From: Aureobasidium sp. EXF-3400
Taxonomy: Eukaryota; Ascomycota; Dothideomycetes; Dothideales; Saccotheciaceae
NCBI GenBank assembly: GCA_024195585.1
Contig: SWBL01000150.1
Coordinates: 51,118-115,117 of the forward strand
Direction of reading: 5' to 3'
DNA length: 64,000 nt
This document shows, piece after piece, positions 1 to 10,454 of the stretch. A program made the position numbers and the translations under genes. Under the pieces are notes generated by a model, which did no database searches, had not been told where the DNA came from, and worked only from the letters and a program-made list of their open reading frames with translations. Positions within the stretch are counted from its first letter, which is position 1, and every line of letters starts with the position of its first letter.

Positions 1-1170
1 GAAGGCATGAGCATCTTGTGCCACGATGATTGTCATCAGTCATGCACATGTAGTAAGATCAGCGATGGGAGAGCATGAGGAAAAGACAGATTTCACGGAC
101 CTGATAGAGCTGGTTCCCTACTTGCTTGGTTCAGTTAGCTGGTAGTCGATCGATTTCTGTTGGCTACAATGTCCAATTTCTGGTTGATGCTTCGCTTGAA
201 GCTGGTCCAGTCTGCATATGAAAAGGTCGCTGTTCTATTGTTGGTCTGGTTAGAACCCGCCATGATGAGTTTGAGTATGGGAAAAGAAAGTGGAAATGGT
301 CCATGCGAGGGGAAACAACCGGGAAGTTGTCACTTACAAACATCTTGATCGCTCGTGCTATTTGGAACGATTACTTTACGTGTATCCCCACGACATTGTA
401 AACAAGATTATGCGCTTCTATGCTCGCGCGTGGTTATCGTAGAAATTTTATGCGAATGGTTGTCCGACCGATAAGTGGTCGTAGACTATATATGTAGGTA
501 TCATTCGTTGTCTGAATTTCAGACTACACATGTCCGCGTCACGCGAACGGTTGCAAACAAATTACTTCTTATGATGATTGGAGGAATCGAGGATTCCTGA
601 CGTCCATCCCAGGCCAGGAGAGAAGGAGAACAGGTCAGCGAACCCTGTGTTTCGTCTGCATCCCCTGTGAAAACACACTGATCCAACTATGATGCTATAA
701 ATAAACGTAACGGTGAGGATTTCAAGAGAATCTGAGCCATTACTGACCTGCTCAACTCATATACATGTGTCATGCAAGAGCTTGCTAGTCATCTTAGAAC
801 AGCATATGGCTGCAACAGCAGACTGTTTGATATCCCAGAGAGGGCACGAGTACGCTGCAGATTGCAAAGGCCGACTTTGGCTGCGAGCGAGATTTGCGCC
901 TCGAGTGTTCAACATCCATATCCTCAGAAAAACTGCGTGATACTCGAGGGCACCGAAAAACAGGTGGAAACTCATAGCAATCAGGTGTCGGCGAAATTTT
1001 CTAGCACATGTATAGAACAGAGTACTCACTGCCCTAGCTTTAGCCACGGGAGGATTCAGAAAGCAACAATATACTGATTTCGCATAACCCAACATCCCTA
1101 CTTCTTTAGAGTCCATTTTCATGATGGAAGAAATAAGAAGGGGAACATTGTTTCATGATCAGTTACCATG

Positions 1171-1217
1171 AGCAAGTCCGCAGAGAGATGAAATTAGCAT
1201 CTCTCTGCGGACTTGCT
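1171..1217. repeat. Perfect inverted repeat, 20-bp arms, 7-base loop
   Basis: The left arm at 1171–1190 is exactly complementary to the right arm at 1198–1217, with loop AAATTAG between them. The right arm is also the start of the first unit of the tandem repeat that follows, so the left arm looks like an inverted partial copy of that unit. The structure could form a strong hairpin in DNA or RNA. No gene lies close by. Confidence 0.9.
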
Positions 1218-1500
1218 TACGTTCCAGAAAGAATCGTGCATTGTGATTGATTCATTCATGGTAGGAGCGAGGACAAGAGATGCAGAATTCAGCAGATTAT
1301 TGAGATCTCATACCTCTCTGTGGACTTTATCTGCCATATTAAGAAAATTGTGCATCTCGGTGATCTCAAAAAGTCGGGGGAGGCGGATGGGAGATGAAGA
1401 ATCGCGCAGAGTCATGATGATACCAGGCTCTCTGCGGACGCAGGTACCAACCTGGACAAAATTGTGCATTTCGATGGTTGGCATTACGTCTGTGTGTAGT
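1201..1500. repeat. Three diverged tandem units of about 113 bp
   Basis: The motif CTCTCTGYGGAC starts at 1201, 1314 and 1428, giving a period of 113–114 bases. Each unit carries a second shared block about 30 bases further on, of the form AAAATTGTGCATYTCG. Between the blocks the units have diverged strongly. The second block resembles the core of the dispersed repeat at 44.2 kb and 58.1 kb, so these may be older members of one family. Confidence 0.65.
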
Positions 1501-2265
1501 CGTGAGAGCTGACGTGGCTAGCATACAGGGAGGTGAATGATGTCGCTCGTAGTTTCGCAAGGAAGGTGATTAAGGAAGACCAGTCATGAGAACAGTTGTA
1601 TCCGAAAGTTGAGGAGTTGTGAATGAGACACTTGGGTGTTCTAATAAATTAGATGTGCAAGATAGCCAAGATTCGGTAACGGGGTATTCGTGTCCAAGAA
1701 GCACGCGAGTCCAAGAACGATGGGTCGTGTGGTCCGAAAGACATGAAAGTCCAGCGGTCCGTTCAAGCGCTCAAAGCTCTGTGGAAGGTAGGTCAAGAGG
1801 TCAGAAAACCAAAACATCTCGAGTGTTCGCCGCGTCAGAGACTGCGCAGACTGATACCGACAGAAGCAGGGTGATCGAGGCGATATGAATGGAAACAGAT
1901 GTTTTACCATCAGATTCATAGATCCGTGTAAGATCCAAGCATGGGACGCGAAAATCACTCAAGCTTCGTAGATCTTCTTGAGCATGCAGCTTCAGCTTCA
2001 GTTCCAGCCACAGTCTTCAGCTTGATATCCGTGGCAAGCAGGAAATGCCAAGAGCCGCGTATGCAAGTATCATAGAATTTGATCACTGACTTCTGTTGAA
2101 AGCAGTGGTGCATACATACCATTGATTGACAGAAGTGTTGAAGCACGTATGATATCGTGCAAGAAGTAGAACAGGGGTATATTACGGAAGCTGTGGTGAG
2201 ATCGAAAGAAAGAACAAAGACAAGTAGAAAAACACAGAACAACACAATCAAGCAAAATCGTCTAA

Positions 2266-3289
2266 TCAGGACTCGGAGGTCAGGAAGTTGCCAACAGCTT
2301 CGATGAAAGCATCTGTCTCTTCCAGGTGAGGACAATGACTGCTTTCCGGGAAACGGACCCATTTGACCTTGCCTGGAATTTCACGGAAAAAGGGCTCCAT
2401 GGTGATATCCTGAGCTTCGTCGTAGTTACCGTTGATTAGTAGTGTTGGGACGTTGATATTGTGAAGTTCGGATGTGATGTCCCAGTTCTTGAGCGAACCA
2501 ATGACGTTGAACTCCGAAGGTCCGTTCCTAGTTTATCGTCAGTAGCCGCATGTACCTATAGCGTGAGCCAATTATGACTTACATCGTCATGTACACAGTA
2601 TCATCCTCCTTGACTTGAGCCAAAGTCTGCATGAGCTCGTCAGGGAAAGGCACAACACGGCAGACGTGTTTTACATAGAAGGCCATCATGGCATGCTCGT
2701 ATTCTTCTGAGTCTGTTGAGCCTTCCTCCTCACATCGTGTCAAAGTTTCTTGGATATCCTTGGGCAACTCTGTTCGTAGCTTATTGGCGACATCGACCCA
2801 AGTGATCAGACTTGCTGGAGAGTTGGCGATGATAAGACGGTACAATCCAGCTGGACGTCTGGCGGCATAAGTTGCTCCAAGCATGCCGCCCCAGCTCTGA
2901 CCGAAGAGGTCAAACTTCTTGATTCCCAGATACGATAGCAAATTCTCCAACTCGGCAATGAAAAGATCGGCAGTCCAGAAGTCAGTATCTCCCTTCTTCT
3001 CCCGTAGATGTGTTGAGTTTCCACAGCCAATTTGGTCATAGAGAATGACGGGCCGTGAGAAAGGTGCCGAGGAGAGATGGGCGCAAGGTAGGATGTAGTT
3101 GTGAGCCATGCCTGGTCCACCATGCAGACAGACTAGAGGAGTAACATCCTGAGAAAGCTCTCCGTACAGAGCATACCACGTCTCAGCATGAATATCAGTT
3201 CCTGGGACCTTGAAAGCGACCTTCTCGGTCTTCGAAGGCGTGGGCAGAGTTTTCGACAAGCCGGCGGCGGTACCGGCAGCTGAATTCAT
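2266..3289 (-). CDS. Proline iminopeptidase-family alpha/beta hydrolase
   Basis: Two exons, complement(2266..2527, 2583..3289), give 322 residues. The intron (2528–2582) starts GTAAGT and ends CTAG, and splicing restores an MNGPSEF segment typical of the family. Visible motifs are the oxyanion-hole HGGPG (residues 56–60), the nucleophile elbow GQSWGG with Ser132, an NGNYDEAQD segment holding the likely acid, and a C-terminal SSHCPHLEE with the likely catalytic His. Members are cytosolic serine peptidases or amidases that remove N-terminal proline or hydrolyse small amides. There is no signal peptide. A TATAAAG lies about 70 bases upstream. Substrate cannot be read from sequence, since the family includes proline iminopeptidases and L-amino-acid amidases. 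Confidence 0.9.
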
Positions 3290-4141
3290 GGTCTCTAGAC
3301 AATCGTGATGCTAGATTGAGAGGTTGTATCAGGCAACAGAGGAGGGTGCCAAGCTAGCTTTATAGACTGGAACAAGGATACGAGACGGAGATGTCGCGGC
3401 AGGTATAGCACATCATCTTCACGATCTCATAGGCAGCGATCAGCACTTGGACGGAAGTAGAAGGTAAGAAACGGCAGGCGTGGTCAAGCTACGAGCCGGA
3501 TGTAGCAGTGAAAGAGCGACATGATGGTTGTACATGAGCGATGTCGGAGATATGGTGGGTGTATTATGGTACTAGGCCGAGTTGCGCGGTGGACGAAAAT
3601 GGTGAAAGCAAGAGACGGAGCTGCCTGTTTGGGAAAGCGTCTCGAGCTTGGCGGCAATTCGGCAGCCGCTTTCTTTTGCAACTTCGACTCGGTCCGTGGC
3701 AGCAACGCTTTTTCCTCCAATCCCATCACACACGCGCGTCTTGTTCAACTGCCCATCACGCAAGAGCGGCCTGCCATCTCCGGTGACTGCCTCCGGTAAG
3801 TTCTGATCCTAAACACACCATCCCCTGCAAGCACAATCACCTACATGATGAGTTTAAATCTAATTGGAGCTGTCGTATCTCTTCGGAGACTGACGAGACA
3901 ACTTATTACCTTATACGCAAACACCTGAAACAACCCCTCCTTCACTACATACCAATCACGCGTCGGCAAACAAGACCATTCGGACTAACGCGTCGCAGTA
4001 CTCTATTTGCACCTGCCAGATCGATTCGGCCGATCCGAAGAATCTGCAAACGCGTCTCAGCTATAGCTTCCGGTCTGCGTGACCAGCGCCTATCTGCCAA
4101 CACTACATCGTCCTTCCTTTTGCATACCACATCACATAACC
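3290..4141. other. Shared upstream region of two divergent genes
   Basis: The 852 bases separate the start codons of the proline iminopeptidase (-) and ssu72 (+). Overlapping short frames on both strands are not convincing as genes. The stretch holds the iminopeptidase TATA-like box and, toward ssu72, a pyrimidine- and CA-rich leader. Confidence 0.6.
3358..3364 (-). promoter_or_regulatory. TATA-like box of the proline iminopeptidase gene
   Basis: Reads TATAAAG on the minus strand, about 70 bases upstream of the ATG at 3289. Spacing fits a fungal core promoter with a short leader. No transcript start can be seen directly. Confidence 0.4.
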
Positions 4142-5284
4142 ATGTCTGCCGACCCTCGGAGACGACCGGCGCCTGCGCAATCAGCGCCCCCACCACCACC
4201 TCCGCCGCCTCCGCCGGTAGACGCTCAACCAGACTCATCTGTTCAGAGCTTGGATGGCGCAAGTGACCAAAACACAGCCCAAGAGGCCAAAGCCGAAGAG
4301 AGCTTCAAGCTGCGCTTCTGTACAGTGTGTGCCAGTAACAACAACAGGTATGTGCTGTCGTGTGATGCCGTGTACCATTCATGTGTCCCTCCATCGCTGT
4401 TTCCCGAACGACGCTGTGTCACTCGTCATGTCTTGGTTCAACCTCCCTCTCTGCATAAACGTATATACTCGCCGCAATACAAAGCCTCTGCTTGTCCATC
4501 TCTCTCCTACCTCAGCGCCGTCATGACATGCTCCTCTTGCACCACCGTACTAATACGGTCATGCAGATCGATGGAAGCACACTTGCGCCTCGCCGCCAGC
4601 CCGCAACATTATCCTACCATCTCCTTTGGCACTGGCTCGCTAGTCCGCATGCCTGGTCCTTCCATCACTCAGCCCAATATCTACAACTTCAACAACACCT
4701 CATACGACAGCATGTACCGCGAACTCGAAAGCAAAGATGCTCGTCTTTACCGCGCAAACGGCATCCTTCCCATGCTCGACCGCAACAGAAACATCAAATG
4801 GGGTCCTGAGCGTTGGCAAGATTGGAGAATTGGATACCCGCGCGTGGGCAAGAGATATGCCAACGCACCCATTCCTGGCGACCCTGTCTACACCAGCGAC
4901 ATGGGTGCTCAAGGTACTGAGTCGGGAACAGTGGACATTGTCATAACTTGCGAAGACCGCTGCTGGGAAGCTGTTGTCGATGATTTGCTGTCAAGAGGAA
5001 GTCCGCTCAATCGCCCTGTCCATGTTTTCAACGTCGATATTAAGGATAATCACGAAGAAGCATTGGTCGGTGGAAGAGCTATCCTCGAGCTTGCTGACGA
5101 GTTGAACGCTGCTGCTCAAGACGAAAGAAAGATTCACGCTGAGAAGACGGGCAGTACTGAGGGCTTTGATGCTGCTGCTGGAGGCTCAAGAGACGGCTTT
5201 GATGCCAGGGTACCCATCATCCTCGGAGAGTGGCAAGAGAGATGGCCCCATCTTCCTGCTTTGTGGACTTTGGCCTGGTTCTAG
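4142..5284 (+). CDS. ssu72: RNA polymerase II CTD phosphatase Ssu72
   Basis: Two exons, 4142..4347 and 4567..5284, encode 307 residues. The 219-base intron splits the active-site loop. After splicing the protein reads CASNNNRSMEAH, the CX5RS low-molecular-weight-phosphatase signature of Ssu72, at about residue 62. Later Ssu72 hallmarks follow: SFGTG, LPGP-like [15 protein letters not shown], a CEDRCW stretch, [12 protein letters not shown] and the fungal C-terminus ending [10 protein letters not shown]. The enzyme removes phosphate from Ser5/Ser7 of the RNA polymerase II C-terminal domain and works with the cleavage and polyadenylation factor in the nucleus. The N-terminus has an added low-complexity tail with a run of ten prolines (about residues 17–30), absent from the animal protein. 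The ATG at 4142 was chosen because it gives a compact N-terminus and sits in good context. Confidence 0.95.
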   Translation: MSADPRRRPAPAQSAPPPPPPPPPPVDAQPDSSVQSLDGASDQNTAQEAKAEESFKLRFCTVCASNNNRYVLSCDAVYHSCVPPSLFPERRCVTRHVLVQPPSLHKRIYSPQYKASACPSLSYLSAVMTCSSCTTVLIRSCRSMEAHLRLAASPQHYPTISFGTGSLVRMPGPSITQPNIYNFNNTSYDSMYRELESKDARLYRANGILPMLDRNRNIKWGPERWQDWRIGYPRVGKRYANAPIPGDPVYTSDMGAQGTESGTVDIVITCEDRCWEAVVDDLLSRGSPLNRPVHVFNVDIKDNHEEALVGGRAILELADELNAAAQDERKIHAEKTGSTEGFDAAAGGSRDGFDARVPIILGEWQERWPHLPALWTLAWF

Positions 5285-7647
5285 ATTGGACCACATAGCA
5301 TACCATGCATTGCCACATGCGTCTCAATTAGATGCTAACATAGCTTTATACCCAGAAGACTACATCATCAACATTCATGCAATACTCATGCTTTTATCCA
5401 GATCCGCCCTTTTTTCTACGATACGCAAAGGGGACCATGTTCAGTCCGGGCTCCTCACAACTTGTCAATCACACCAGATCATCCTATCACGAAACACTGT
5501 TCAGTCATTCAGCGTTCAGCTGAAGCAGCAGCAAAAGCAACAGTAACAACAGCAACATCTTCTGCTCTGTGGCAACTCGCTCTTGTCAAGTTTACGCACA
5601 GAGAAGGAAATGAAGGGGTTCATGACCCCTAATTTCCACTCCGCCCTCCCTGTGATTAATCAAGGTGCGTCTTGCGCGAGATACATCTTCCACATCTTGA
5701 GAAAGCGAGAGCGGATTCTGAGGATCACTGGCCTGTTCCTCCCACCCTCCTGAGCAAATGCCTGCAACACTTTGTTGTCTCATCAGATTCAGCGTATGGT
5801 CTTCTCGAAGCCTTCGAGCGGATGTGATCATTGGTCGGCCTGGTCATTTGTTTGAATGATGGAGGCGAGTCTTTGGTTGTGTGCTAATCGGGTCGACGAT
5901 TTCAACTCGACTTATAGTCGAGGCCGCTATTGTTGTCTCGTTCATGACAAACCCCGAGCTGCCACTATATCAGACGTTGCAGTCGAGCGCGTAGCGATTG
6001 TCTTTCTGGTCACAGTACTGATATGTTATCACTGTTGTTCTTGTAAGTTATGCTGACTTCTAGAAACGTAATCAAGGACTCTACTGTATGGTGATACAAT
6101 CGTGGGAATGCCATATCACTTATATCTGAGCATTGATGCTTGACAATATCCAGTACTCTTTACGAGATTTCTTCCCAATCTGAGCTCCCTCGCGTACCCT
6201 ACGCGTTTGCATGACATGCTAATTTGGCTTCTTTTCTCTTCTACCCCTTTCTTGTTCCTAAATCGACTTTTAGCACTATACCGCCATATCCTCGGATTTG
6301 GTCATCACTTGCTTACCCTCACAGTGCTAACATAAAAGTATTCGAAAGGCCACTATATGTGGTAGGTCACTATAGTTCAGATCGAAAGAGTCTCTCACCA
6401 ACGAATTCCGCGACCAGCTTAGTGTCTAGTAGCACTACCTCTGATCCTCTGCTCAACGCCTCTGCCGGTCCATCTGTTTCTGTCTAGAGATAAAGGATCG
6501 TAGTAGAAGAGAATCTCGGGTTCATAATCCTCCTTCGCACTTAGACATCCCCACATCCGATTGCGTGGATACTACACTCGCCTGCTACACGAGCTGGAAA
6601 GAGGCGGGGGGGTGAAGGAGATATGAGTAAGAAGCCTCTGAGGTTCACTGACCTTTCAGCTTGCTCCCCTCTCTGTCGTGTATAAATTGACCAATGGCAT
6701 CTGCTGGAGACGATTATCAGCCAACTCGCGGTAAGCTGAAGATAGAGTAATGTTTCCATCATCGTGCGGTTGACGCAGCGAAGTGGTTTGGAGATTCTGA
6801 AGTTTGATACGCAGTCATATAGACCAAGAGAAAAGCCCGTATATTCAATACTCATGATATAAGATTGAGGAAGGGGCTCCTGTGAGCGCATACGTGGTCT
6901 TCGAACTCGATACCATATTTGGTCATATTCTTCGGTACTTTTACCATTGGAGAGTCAGAAGGGGGCACATTTTCTCAAGGATTCCATAAATATTTCCCTT
7001 GACCCATACGTAGCATGTCTTGGATAGGACAAGATGTCTGTATCCTGATATTGGCCTTATAACATCAAGTATGTAGCGATGAATCACGTAAGCCAGGGTC
7101 ATCCAAGCAGCATTGGTACCGAGAAGGTGTTGTTGGAATATTCGACAGCCTTCCCTACATCATTCTCACACAACTGCGTTGTCGTCTTACTTTTTGATAC
7201 CGAGGGTCATACAGCGCTGTTGTCGTGTTAGAAGTTGATGTTGTAGCAGCGCCGATCTGAAGTTGCGGAAAAACATCGCGCGACGATCGAGACAGAATTG
7301 TCCACTGAGATCCTCGAAAAACGACTGCTGAAGATCTTGCTTGACAAATGATGAGTTGTTTCGTACGCAAGAACGACATCTGGGAAGTCGCTACTCCATT
7401 GGTCCTACTAAAACAGCCTCTGGGCTTAGACTTGTAAGTTCGAAACCGACAAGTAGCCGTGGAGGCTATAAGGAAGATATGACCACAGCGACTATCATGT
7501 TGATTTCGATATGCTTGCTTCATCATTGTTCCCATGACATAGTATCAGCTTTGATCCTTCTCAGTCACCTTTGCCTTTGACTTCGTACATTTTCCCCTAC
7601 CTCACCGTGATCCAGCTACCACGACTATCGAACTTCTCTACCCCCAC
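5285..7647. other. Intergenic stretch, no gene seen
   Basis: About 2.4 kb between ssu72 and the GAG cluster. Open frames are short, occur on both strands and have no recognisable domain. A short CAG/CAA-rich patch lies at about 5520–5565. The last part is the promoter of the ega3-like gene. Confidence 0.6.
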
Positions 7648-8860
7648 ATGGAGGAGATTCACAAGACATCGTCATCCACTCGCCTCTACGACGACGAGAA
7701 ACTACCACCACGCAAGATTCCTTGGATCCGACTCCACCCATACCGTACCCTCGGCGCTGTGGCAGGTACTATCGCTCTACTCGGCATCACCCTCGGGGTA
7801 GGGTTGAGTGTCGGATTGACCGATTCCGGAGATGCTCCATCATCCACTTCCACCGTGGTCTCAAACAGACGTTCAGATCCTGCTGTTGCTTCCGTATCGC
7901 AAGGATCAACTTGTCAAGCCGGGAAATTAAGTGTACTGGGCGGAGTGAATGTCTATGCAAACACTACACCGCTTTGGCAACCTCTTCCCGGTACACCTTG
8001 GCAGATTGTACTCAACAGCCCTATAAATGCTTGGAAACCTCTGACACCTGCTCTGTCGATCTATGATATCGATATGTATGGCAATAACGCTTTGACCATT
8101 CAACAAATGCATCTCCAAGGCATCAAAGTCATCTGTTACTTCTCAGCTGGGAGTTGGGAGATCTATAGACCTGATGCTCCACTATTCGCAGCTCAAGACC
8201 TTGGAAACGATCTAAGTGGTTGGCCGGGTGAGAGATGGGTGAACACCCAAAGTCAAGGTGTTAGAGATATCATGACAGAAAGGATTAGATTGGCAGCTGA
8301 GAGGGGCTGCGACGCTGTTGATCCGGACAACATTGACGGCTTTGTGAGTCTTCCTTGTGCAAAACTTGATTTTACCTTCGAAAGTGCTAACACCACATCG
8401 TAGGGAACAAACACAGGCTTCCCGCTCACCGCAAATACGGCACTCGACTATCTCTCTTTCCTCTCCTTGACAGCTGCAAAATACAACATGGCCATTGGTC
8501 TCAAAAATGCCGGTTCAATCGCCGCGAATGCTACTTGCATGGTTGAATTTGCCATAGTGGAATCATGTAAGCATTCTCGTTCCCTTTGTGACATATGTCG
8601 GAACGCTCTTGCTGATCCCTCTATCAGGCATCGCCCAAGGTCAATGTGCCATCTACCAAAACTTCATCACAGCCGGGAAACCAGTCTTCCAGATTGAGTA
8701 TCCTTTAGGTGCTCCCGGTTTTGTGAGCAAGCAAGCGCTGCAGAAAAGTTGTAAGATCAATGGAAATGTTGGATTCTCGGAGGTCATCAAAGGTAAAGAC
8801 TTGGGTGGATGGGTTGAGTATTGTGATGGTACTACGTTCAATACTCCGACATATACATAG
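7648..8860 (+). CDS. ega3: Ega3-like endo-alpha-1,4-galactosaminidase (GH114), membrane-anchored
   Basis: Three exons, 7648..8343, 8404..8566 and 8628..8860, give 363 residues. Introns have GTGAGT/GTAAGC donors and TAG/CAG acceptors. The short N-terminal cytosolic tail is followed by one hydrophobic segment (about residues 34–57) and then the lumenal or extracellular domain, a type II topology. The catalytic domain shows GH114 features: YDIDMYG, VICYFSAGSWE, DAVDPDNIDGF (acidic residues 222–230), a second acidic segment VEFAIVESC (280–287), and GKPVFQIEYP. In Aspergillus, Ega3 cuts GalN/GalNAc linkages of galactosaminogalactan and belongs to the GAG cluster. The agd3, sph3, gtb3 and uge3 homologues next door support the same role. 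Whether it prefers deacetylated polymer cannot be told from sequence. Confidence 0.93.
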
Positions 8861-10454
8861 AATTGAGGATCAATATCAAGCATAGGAGGGATTGTAAGGT
8901 AAGGATTGTTGTGTGGATACATGTAATAGGATATTGGATTTTTTCATCGTCTTCTGATCCAGAGTACAACAGTGCCGATTAGTAGGCCTGAGTCGCTGTT
9001 GGAGATTGATGGACCGAAAGCATGTTACAAGATATCTCATCCAAAAATTACCAAACTTAAGAAGAGTGTGACGACTTTCGATTGATTTCAAATCCTGGAC
9101 GTCGGACTTGAGTGTCTGACATATGGAATGTGAGAGGACAGCATTGTCAGTCTTTCTGACGTATACAACCTCTCCGATCGATATCGACGAAGGATTCCCA
9201 GAGGCCGACACTATTTCCATCCGGACAAGAGCCCTCAACAGTCACGGACCATGTAATATTGGAATGTCTATTGACCAGCGCAAATTGCAAAGGTCCAGTA
9301 CGTACCAAAGGCTACCCTGACGATGCCAAAATACTTCCTCGCTCAGTATGACGAGGAACCCACACCACTTCGAGGCGTACGCGTTCTGAGTCCATCTCCG
9401 GAGCAGTGACTACGCGCTTACCCAGCCACTACATCACAACCATCTCACACCACATCTCGCACCCTACACGACTCTATCCTGATCACACTACGGGATATCC
9501 ACAATCGTACCCCACATCTTCACAAGACTATCAAATCTCCCTTCTTCCCATGGTAGATCCCTTTCCTCCAGATCCTCGTATGTCTCACATCCTCACAGCC
9601 CTCCAGACAAGAGACAAACTACTGACAGTCTGACAAGCGGCTTCGATAGTCTACATATCCACTAGACCAACGCTTCTCACCTGATGTTACGTGCGGAGTA
9701 AGCAACTCCGTCAACACGAAACAGACCCCACATCCACTCTTCAGATCAGCAGTCGTGATGTGCTCTTACGCGCGTTGCCTGATGGAGACGAACAAGCGAG
9801 GAGAGTGAGGCTTCACTGATCTTTTGACTGTCAAGAAGTAAGCTTATCCAAAACTCAAGCTTATTCAAAAGTCAAACTTATTTCTAAGCTTACTTTTCCC
9901 GCATCACACCACATCCAAGCAACCGTAAGACTCGGCTCTGATGTGCTCTGCGAGGCCTGGAAGTGTCGTTGTGATGGTATGAGGTATGGTGTGAGATACG
10001 GGAGAAAGGCTGAGGAGACAGTGACATCAATTTTGCACACAAGGATGGAGATGACAATTGGAAAGAACTGTAACGCTGTGCTGTAACGTTACTGCCTCGT
10101 CAGTTCGAAAAGAAGAAACAGATGTAGATTGCGACTTCTTGGCTGAAGCGAAGAGGCAGGGGGTGAGGGCGGAGTCCTTTTTTGCCTGAGTCCCGTTTCC
10201 AGTGGTGTTGCACCCTGGCAGATGTGGATTATCTGGCGTTGTCGTCAGTTTGATGGCTGTGAGATAGAGGTACAAATGATTTTTTGATATTACTCGTACA
10301 TGGAACACCTAGATTGAGATACATGCGTACGACTCCTGCTTCATTTCCATCCAGCACCAACTGATTGTTCAATAAATCATAACTTGTTTTCACACCCTCA
10401 CACTGTACACCAAACCTCAGGAAGGGTCCTGATGTACTCACACCCGACCACACC
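8861..10454. other. Convergent intergenic region between ega3 and agd3
   Basis: Both flanking genes end toward this 1.6 kb stretch. It holds no convincing gene. A small 17-base tandem repeat sits at 9840–9890. The rest is unremarkable 3' flanking DNA. Confidence 0.6.
9840..9890. repeat. 17-base tandem repeat, about three copies
   Basis: The unit AAGCTTATYCAAAASTC occurs at 9840–9856 and 9857–9873, and a degraded third copy begins at 9874 and ends in another AAGCTTA. It lies in the convergent intergenic region, so any effect on the neighbouring 3' ends is unknown. Confidence 0.75.

Larger units (their letters stand above)
1..2265. other. Intergenic stretch without a convincing gene
   Basis: No open frame here has a recognisable domain or a believable exon structure. 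The frames that are open are short, overlap on both strands and have low-complexity composition. The stretch holds the hairpin at 1171–1217 and the tandem repeat at 1201–1500, described separately, and ends with the 3' flank of the proline iminopeptidase. Confidence 0.6.

Noticed and set aside
757..1122. 121-codon minus-strand frame
   Set aside because: An overlapping plus-strand frame is equally open, there is no domain, and no splice partners were seen.
3484..3799. Overlapping frames of 63–92 codons on both strands upstream of ssu72
   Set aside because: They overlap each other and the divergent promoter, and the translations are low complexity.
9406..9633. 75-codon His/Thr/Ser-rich frame
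   Set aside because: It results from CA-rich low-complexity DNA between convergent genes.
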